A DNA stretch of 64,000 nucleotides from Chlorogloeopsis fritschii PCC 6912. GTDB lineage: Bacteria; Cyanobacteriota; Cyanobacteriia; Cyanobacteriales; Nostocaceae. The notes under the pieces are model-generated. The model was given only the letters and a program-made list of their open reading frames with translations. It was not told where the DNA came from and did not search any database. The first letter of the stretch is position 1. Each line of letters opens with the position of its first letter. Where the stretch lies: positions 1 to 64,000 of the forward strand of contig NZ_AJLN01000015.1 in the NCBI RefSeq assembly GCF_000317285.1, read 5' to 3'. This document shows, piece after piece, positions 59,686 through 64,000 of the stretch. The position numbers and the translations under genes are program-made.

Positions 59686-60972
59686 ATGTACACACCACTG
59701 CATCTAAAGTATCGTCCCCAACAACTTTCACAAATTATCGGTCAAGAGCATATTGTTCGCACTTTGAGTAATGCGATCGCCTGTGGGAAAATTGCACCCG
59801 CTTACCTATTTACCGGCCCCAAGGGTACGGGTAAAACCAGTACAGCCCGTATTCTCGCTAAATCCCTTAACTGTCAATCATTAGAGAATGCTACTACCGA
59901 ACCTTGCGGCGAGTGTAATTCATGTAAAACTATCACAAATTCCTCATCTGTAGATGTAACCGAACTTGATGCTGCCAGCCACTCCGGTGTAGATAACATT
60001 CGCGAAATAGTGTCCAACCTCCAACTCAAACCAATTGAGGGCAGGTACAAAATCCTGATTGTGGATGAATGTCATGCCCTGTCTCACCAATCGTGGCAAG
60101 CATTATTAAAGACAGTCGAACAACCGCCAGTCCATGTAGTGTTTGTATTCTGTACGACAGAAATACACAAAGTACCAGAAACTATTACCTCTCGCTGTCA
60201 CAAGTTTGATTTTAGGAGGGTTTCACCAAGAGCAGTTGTAGATTACCTAGTAGAGATTGCTTCCCAGGAAAGCATTGACATCACACTATCAGCAGTAACC
60301 GCGATCGCCAAAGCTTGTAACGGACACCTGCGCGACTCACTCAAACTTCTCGATCAGCTAACCCTACTGGGCGATGGAGAAATTACTCCTAATTGGGTGT
60401 GGGAACTATCAGGTACAATTCCCGAACACGATTTACTCACTTTCTGTGAAAATATTGCCAGAGGGGAAATCACGGGTAACTTGGGCATTCTCCAAGATTG
60501 GATTACATGCGGTAAGCACCCAATCACCATCCACACCAGTCTTGTCGATTTCCTTAAAGACCTACTTATCTGCAAAACTAACCCCAATGGCAGAAATCTT
60601 ACTCAATTAGAGGAGGACACTTGGAAGGAACTTACAACCATCTCCCAATTGTGGAGTACAGCCAGCATTCAATCAAGCATCACACTCCTAATGACACGTC
60701 AAAATCTCATGCGGGATGAAGCAGCACACCTGTGGTTGGAAGCTACCCTTATTGAGATAGTTCCAACTAAAAAGAACAGTCTGCAACCTTGGAAAGATTG
60801 GAAAACTCCCCAAGATGCTATCAATTGGGCGCATGTTCAATTACCTCAGATGACACAAGCCCAGTTACAAGAACACTGGCAAGAGCTTACACCCATTAAT
60901 GGTAAAAGAGCACCAGCATGGGTAGAAGCTGTTCAGAAGCTGCAACAAAGACAACTAATGTCTATTAAATAA
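59686..60972 (+). CDS. dnaX: plasmid-encoded clamp loader subunit (DnaX-like)
   Basis: 428 residues. KYRPQQLSQIIGQEHIVRTL, Walker A in FTGPKGTGKTSTARI (about 44-58), zinc module CGECNSC (about 77-83), DVTELDAASHSGVDNIRE, Walker B and DExx in KILIVDECHALSHQSW, the SRC motif in TITSRCHKFDFRR, and HLRDSLKLLDQL (sensor 2). Short relative to tau; the size is that of a gamma-type subunit, and no delta or delta' gene is nearby, so it probably uses the host's other subunits. Placed behind the plasmid clamp gene, forming a clamp/loader pair. Confidence 0.9.
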   Translation: MYTPLHLKYRPQQLSQIIGQEHIVRTLSNAIACGKIAPAYLFTGPKGTGKTSTARILAKSLNCQSLENATTEPCGECNSCKTITNSSSVDVTELDAASHSGVDNIREIVSNLQLKPIEGRYKILIVDECHALSHQSWQALLKTVEQPPVHVVFVFCTTEIHKVPETITSRCHKFDFRRVSPRAVVDYLVEIASQESIDITLSAVTAIAKACNGHLRDSLKLLDQLTLLGDGEITPNWVWELSGTIPEHDLLTFCENIARGEITGNLGILQDWITCGKHPITIHTSLVDFLKDLLICKTNPNGRNLTQLEEDTWKELTTISQLWSTASIQSSITLLMTRQNLMRDEAAHLWLEATLIEIVPTKKNSLQPWKDWKTPQDAINWAHVQLPQMTQAQLQEHWQELTPINGKRAPAWVEAVQKLQQRQLMSIK

Positions 60973-61092
60973 TTACTCATCAGTTTTCAAGAATTATGTA
61001 GAATCCACGTTGTAGAAGATTGACAGTACAGACTTTTCATGTGTATTTGGGTAAGGCAATGTTCAAATTGCTTTTGGGAACTAAAACTTATG

Positions 61093-61554
61093 CTATTGAG
61101 CTTTCCCATCTGTTTCTTGCTCAATAAAGCCCTCAATAAAGCCACAGATTTTTCCACTACACACTGCTGAGGCGGGTGCAGTAGATGAATCTGAGAGTAA
61201 ATCATCAAGCTGCATATATCGACTTGTCAACTCCTGACGGAATTCAAGCATTTCCTGAATTTTGCGATCAACATCATCCAGGTGCTTCTTCAGCATTTTT
61301 TTGACCTGTTTACAGGGAGCAATGCTCTTGGTACTCAGCTCAAGGATCTGTTTGATCTCTTCCAGGGAAAGTCCGAATTTCTTGGCTTGCTGGATAAATA
61401 GTAAGCGCTCCTCGGCTTCTTTTGAATAGACACGATATTGAGACTGTGTTCTTTCAGGAGGATCGAGCAGTCCCAAGCGTTCGTAGTAGCGGATGGTTGC
61501 CACTGGGGTATCTACTTGGCGGCTTAACTCACTGATAAATCGTCCCTGTTTCAT
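61093..61554 (-). CDS. MerR-family metal-responsive regulator
   Basis: 153 residues. N-terminal winged helix: GRFISELSRQVDTPVATIRYYERLGLL, then SQYRVYSKEAEERLLFIQQ. The dimerisation helix (VKKMLKKHLDDVDRKIQEML) follows, preceded by a conserved cysteine (IAPCKQV) and ending in a C-terminal metal loop (AVCSGKIC). The three-cysteine arrangement resembles MerR/PbrR/CadR rather than CueR. It is divergent from the metal ATPase at 61804, with two MerR-type promoters between them, so it should activate the ATPase when metal binds. Confidence 0.85.
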   Translation of the reverse strand: MKQGRFISELSRQVDTPVATIRYYERLGLLDPPERTQSQYRVYSKEAEERLLFIQQAKKFGLSLEEIKQILELSTKSIAPCKQVKKMLKKHLDDVDRKIQEMLEFRQELTSRYMQLDDLLSDSSTAPASAVCSGKICGFIEGFIEQETDGKAQ

Positions 61555-61643
61555 TTTTTGGCTACCTCCTTGATTTGAAGCCAGCCCTACCCCATTTTAG
61601 GTGTAAGGATGCAATGAATCTTTTTTCAGGTTTGATATCTCCA

Positions 61644-61674
61644 GCCTAAACCCTAAACCTAGCTTCAAGGTCAA
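61644..61674 (-). promoter_or_regulatory. second MerR-type promoter reading towards the regulator
   Basis: On the minus strand TTGACC (61674-61669) is followed by TTGAAGCTAGG and, after 19 bp, TTAGGC (61649-61644). It repeats the TTGACCTTGAA of the plus-strand operator in inverse orientation, so MerR could regulate both directions. Confidence 0.5.
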
Positions 61675-61722
61675 GGGGTTTTTGAAATTTTTAATGTGTG
61701 GGTTACTTCCTTGAAAATAGGC

Positions 61723-61754
61723 TTGACCTTGAACTCAGGTTCAACGTTTACAGT
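61723..61754 (+). promoter_or_regulatory. MerR-type promoter/operator of the metal ATPase
   Basis: TTGACC (-35, 61723-61728) and TTACAG/TACAGT (-10, from 61748) are separated by the over-long 19-20 bp spacer typical of MerR-activated promoters, and the spacer contains the perfect dyad TTGAAC-TCAG-GTTCAA (61729-61744). Confidence 0.8.
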
Positions 61755-61803
61755 GAGTGCAAGATCTAATTTTGAAAATCTGTAGGGGCTCAAGGAGAAA
61801 CAC

Positions 61804-64000
61804 ATGGCAACTGAAACCGTTCAAATGAAGGTGTCAGGTATGATGTGCTCGTTCTGCACCATGAGTATTGAGCAGGCACTTAAACGTCATCCTGGTATCA
61901 ATAGCGTGATGGTGAACCTCGTTCACGGAATTGTTCTAGTTGAGGCAGATACATCGCAGATTAATGAGGAAGAGTTAAAGACTGCCGTAGAAAAGCTAGG
62001 TTACAGTGTCTCGGAGACTGAGATGCAGCAGTATGTCACAGATGAAGCACTGTTCAAGCTGCTCGGGCAGCGCGGCATCATTGGGATGGCACTTTCGCTC
62101 ATCGATCTACTCATTGACCCTTTAAACCTCTTTCAACTCCCACCACAACCCAGAGCTTGGTTTAGCTTGGCGGTGGCAGCTGTTGTTCTGCTTTGGGTGG
62201 GGTATCCCATTCTACGCAAAACGTTGATGGCACTTCAGCAGCGAGTGATTAATGCGAATGTCTTACTGTCAGCCGGAGCCTGGGGGTCGTTTATTATCGG
62301 TACCCTTTCTCTGGTCGATCCCCAGTGGCCAAACTTTCTACCCGTTGCTGCCTGGTTGATGTCATTGCACCTCTTCTTTGGCTACTTCAAGCTGGATACT
62401 CGCAAGAAGGCATCTGAAGCTGTTCGGAAACTCCTCTCACTTCAACCCCCACGGGCACGAGTGCTGCGGGGAGGACAGACCGTCGATGTATTGACAAATG
62501 AGGTTGTTGTTGGTGAAACACTCGTTGTGCGACCAGGCGAACGGATTCCTCTTGATGGTGAAGTGATTGAAGGGATCGCTAGCGTTGACGAGTCTAGCTT
62601 TACTGGGGAGTCCGTTCCGTCCACGAAAGGAGTCAATGCCAAGGTGATTGGTGGAACCCTGAACCTCGACGGTGTTCTTAACATTCGCGTCACTAAGATT
62701 GGACAAGATAGCTTTCTGAGTCAAATTGTGCGTCTCATGACTCAGATCGCCGAGCGTAAGCCACCGCTGGAACTACTGGCGGATCGGTTAATGAACTATT
62801 ACGGTCCAGTTGTATTCATTGTGGCGGGGCTAGCATTTACAGGCTGGGTAATGTTTAGCGGTGACTACACTAAGGCAACGCTGGTGTTGCTGACGACTAT
62901 CATTATGGGCTACCCGTGCGCTTTGGGAATTACAACACCGATGCTGTCTGCGATCGCGGGTGGAAAAGGAATTTCGATTGGTCTTTTAGTCAAGGCAAGT
63001 GAAGTCTTTCATGAACTTTCAGTAGTAGACATGGTTGTCTTTGACAAAACCGGCACACTCACCTATGGTCGCCCAACCGTCACTAACGTTGAGACCTTTG
63101 GCAGTGAGCGAATAGAAACTCTGACATTAGCGTCAGCAATTGAAGAACCTTCGGAACATCCGATTGGTCAAGCCATCCGCTTCTTTGCGCTGCGGGAAGG
63201 CACTCAGCCAGCCGCCGTTAAAGAATTTCGTGCGGCTCCAGGCAAGGGAGTTGAGGCAAGGCTAGGGGAAACCGAAGTTTTAGCCGGAAAACCTTCTTTT
63301 GTTGAAGAGCGCGGTGTTTCCTTAACCGCTCAGGTTAGAGCGAGGATTGATGCCCTCAGCAATGAAGGCAAAACAGTAGTCGTACTGGCACGGGGTAAAG
63401 AAGCCATTGGCATTTTTGCACTGCAAGACACACCACGTCGGGGAGCGCAACGGTTATTTGAGAAACTGCGGCAACGAGGGATCAAGACCGTGATGCTTAC
63501 GGGCGATGCCCAACGGGTAGCGGAAGCAATTGGAAATAAGCTGGGTGTTGATGAAGTCCGGGCAGAACTGTTGCCAACAGACAAGGTTGCTGCCATTGAA
63601 ACGCTTCAAAACGCGGGGCGTAAGGTCGCAATGGTCGGAGATGGAATTAATGATGCCCCTGCCCTTGCCCAAGCAAACATTGGAATTGCGCTGGGGGCTG
63701 GAACAGATGTGGCGATCGAATCAGCAGGCGTCATCCTGATTGGCGATCGGCTCAATGACGTGCTCAGTGCGCTTATTCTGGGCAAAGCCAGCTACCGCAC
63801 GATGACTGGAAATGTGATTGTGGCGGTGCTCTTTAACCTGGTGGGCATGGGATTGGCAGCAATGGGATTCATTACGCCGACGCTAGCCATCACCATCATG
63901 GTGCTGAGTATTTTTGCCATTCTGCTCAACACGCTACGCATTCGAGGAATCGATCTGCAACGCGAGGATCTGCCAGAGTTAGAGCCACTGGCTGAACAAG
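61804..64000 (+). CDS. CPx-type heavy-metal P1B-ATPase, runs off the right edge
   Basis: Open from the ATG at 61804 (behind AAGGAGA at 61793-61799) for 732 codons to the window edge without a stop. The N-terminal metal-binding domain has MKVSGMMCSFCTMSIEQAL (CxxC, residues about 8-26). The actuator loop is SFTGESVPSTK, the phosphorylation site VVFDKTGTLTYG, then SEHPIGQAI, the nucleotide-binding region MLTGDAQR and the hinge MVGDGINDAPALAQA. The transmembrane metal site is GYPCALGITTP, i.e. YPC in place of CPC, SPC or TPC. It would export a soft metal ion under control of the divergent MerR protein. Only a few C-terminal residues should be missing. Confidence 0.9.
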   Translation, partial: MATETVQMKVSGMMCSFCTMSIEQALKRHPGINSVMVNLVHGIVLVEADTSQINEEELKTAVEKLGYSVSETEMQQYVTDEALFKLLGQRGIIGMALSLIDLLIDPLNLFQLPPQPRAWFSLAVAAVVLLWVGYPILRKTLMALQQRVINANVLLSAGAWGSFIIGTLSLVDPQWPNFLPVAAWLMSLHLFFGYFKLDTRKKASEAVRKLLSLQPPRARVLRGGQTVDVLTNEVVVGETLVVRPGERIPLDGEVIEGIASVDESSFTGESVPSTKGVNAKVIGGTLNLDGVLNIRVTKIGQDSFLSQIVRLMTQIAERKPPLELLADRLMNYYGPVVFIVAGLAFTGWVMFSGDYTKATLVLLTTIIMGYPCALGITTPMLSAIAGGKGISIGLLVKASEVFHELSVVDMVVFDKTGTLTYGRPTVTNVETFGSERIETLTLASAIEEPSEHPIGQAIRFFALREGTQPAAVKEFRAAPGKGVEARLGETEVLAGKPSFVEERGVSLTAQVRARIDALSNEGKTVVVLARGKEAIGIFALQDTPRRGAQRLFEKLRQRGIKTVMLTGDAQRVAEAIGNKLGVDEVRAELLPTDKVAAIETLQNAGRKVAMVGDGINDAPALAQANIGIALGAGTDVAIESAGVILIGDRLNDVLSALILGKASYRTMTGNVIVAVLFNLVGMGLAAMGFITPTLAITIMVLSIFAILLNTLRIRGIDLQREDLPELEPLAEQ

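Overview
The window is cyanobacterial. The HIP1 octamer GCGATCGC and its core recur throughout, many gene families are typical of Nostocales, and there is an XisH/XisI pair. It reads as part of a large conjugative plasmid or plasmid-like integrative element: it has its own type IV secretion locus, primase, sliding clamp and clamp loader, and a PRTRC cassette. No rRNA, tRNA or CRISPR array was seen. No relaxase, ParA/ParB or origin was recognised.

Positions 1-25 kb are an accessory and partly decayed region. They hold broken remnants (helicase fragment, HsdR-N-like protein with an in-frame stop, GIY-YIG tail, four-helix-bundle gene split by a 79-bp repeat, NACHT/STAND genes without an ATPase, TnpB fragment, 5'-deleted group II intron reverse transcriptase). 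Among them sit apparently intact cassettes: a radical-SAM/TcmP pair (1.8-4.3 kb), a five-gene island of BpsA-like aminopropyltransferase, two related WGxG proteins, a PIN protein and an ImmA/IrrE protease (5.0-9.2 kb), a tyrosine recombinase with palindromic sites (13.9-15.9 kb), an orphan ParD antitoxin, an AIPR-like protein and a Gp157-like protein.

Positions 24.4-42 kb run almost entirely on the + strand and form a VirB/VirD4-like conjugation operon: AAA ATPase, DUF192 protein, then VirB2-, B3-, B4-, B5-, B6-, B8-, B10- and B9-like proteins, a novel 492-aa protein, a VirD4-like coupling protein and a 720-aa protein of unknown role. A hairpin terminator after the pilin-like gene could set a high pilin-to-machine ratio.

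Positions 42-50 kb carry DNA-modification and mobility genes: a PD-(D/E)XK-like protein, a TGT/DpdA-like transglycosylase split by a reading-frame change from a zinc-site/DUF6884 protein, an HNH-like endonuclease, XisH/XisI and a frameshifted DUF1998 helicase.

Positions 50.3-61 kb form a replication block in which PrimPol/PriCT-2 primase is followed by PRTRC E-C-F-B-A-ThiF (ubiquitin-like protein, JAMM protease and E1-like enzyme), a PD-(D/E)XK-like protein, an adenine methyltransferase, a DUF5895-like protein, a DnaN clamp and a DnaX clamp loader. Two proteins here carry sliding-clamp-binding-like peptides at a terminus, which suggests that the PRTRC/primase block and the plasmid clamp work together. 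The window ends with a divergent MerR regulator and a CPx-type metal ATPase that has a YPC transmembrane motif and runs off the right edge.
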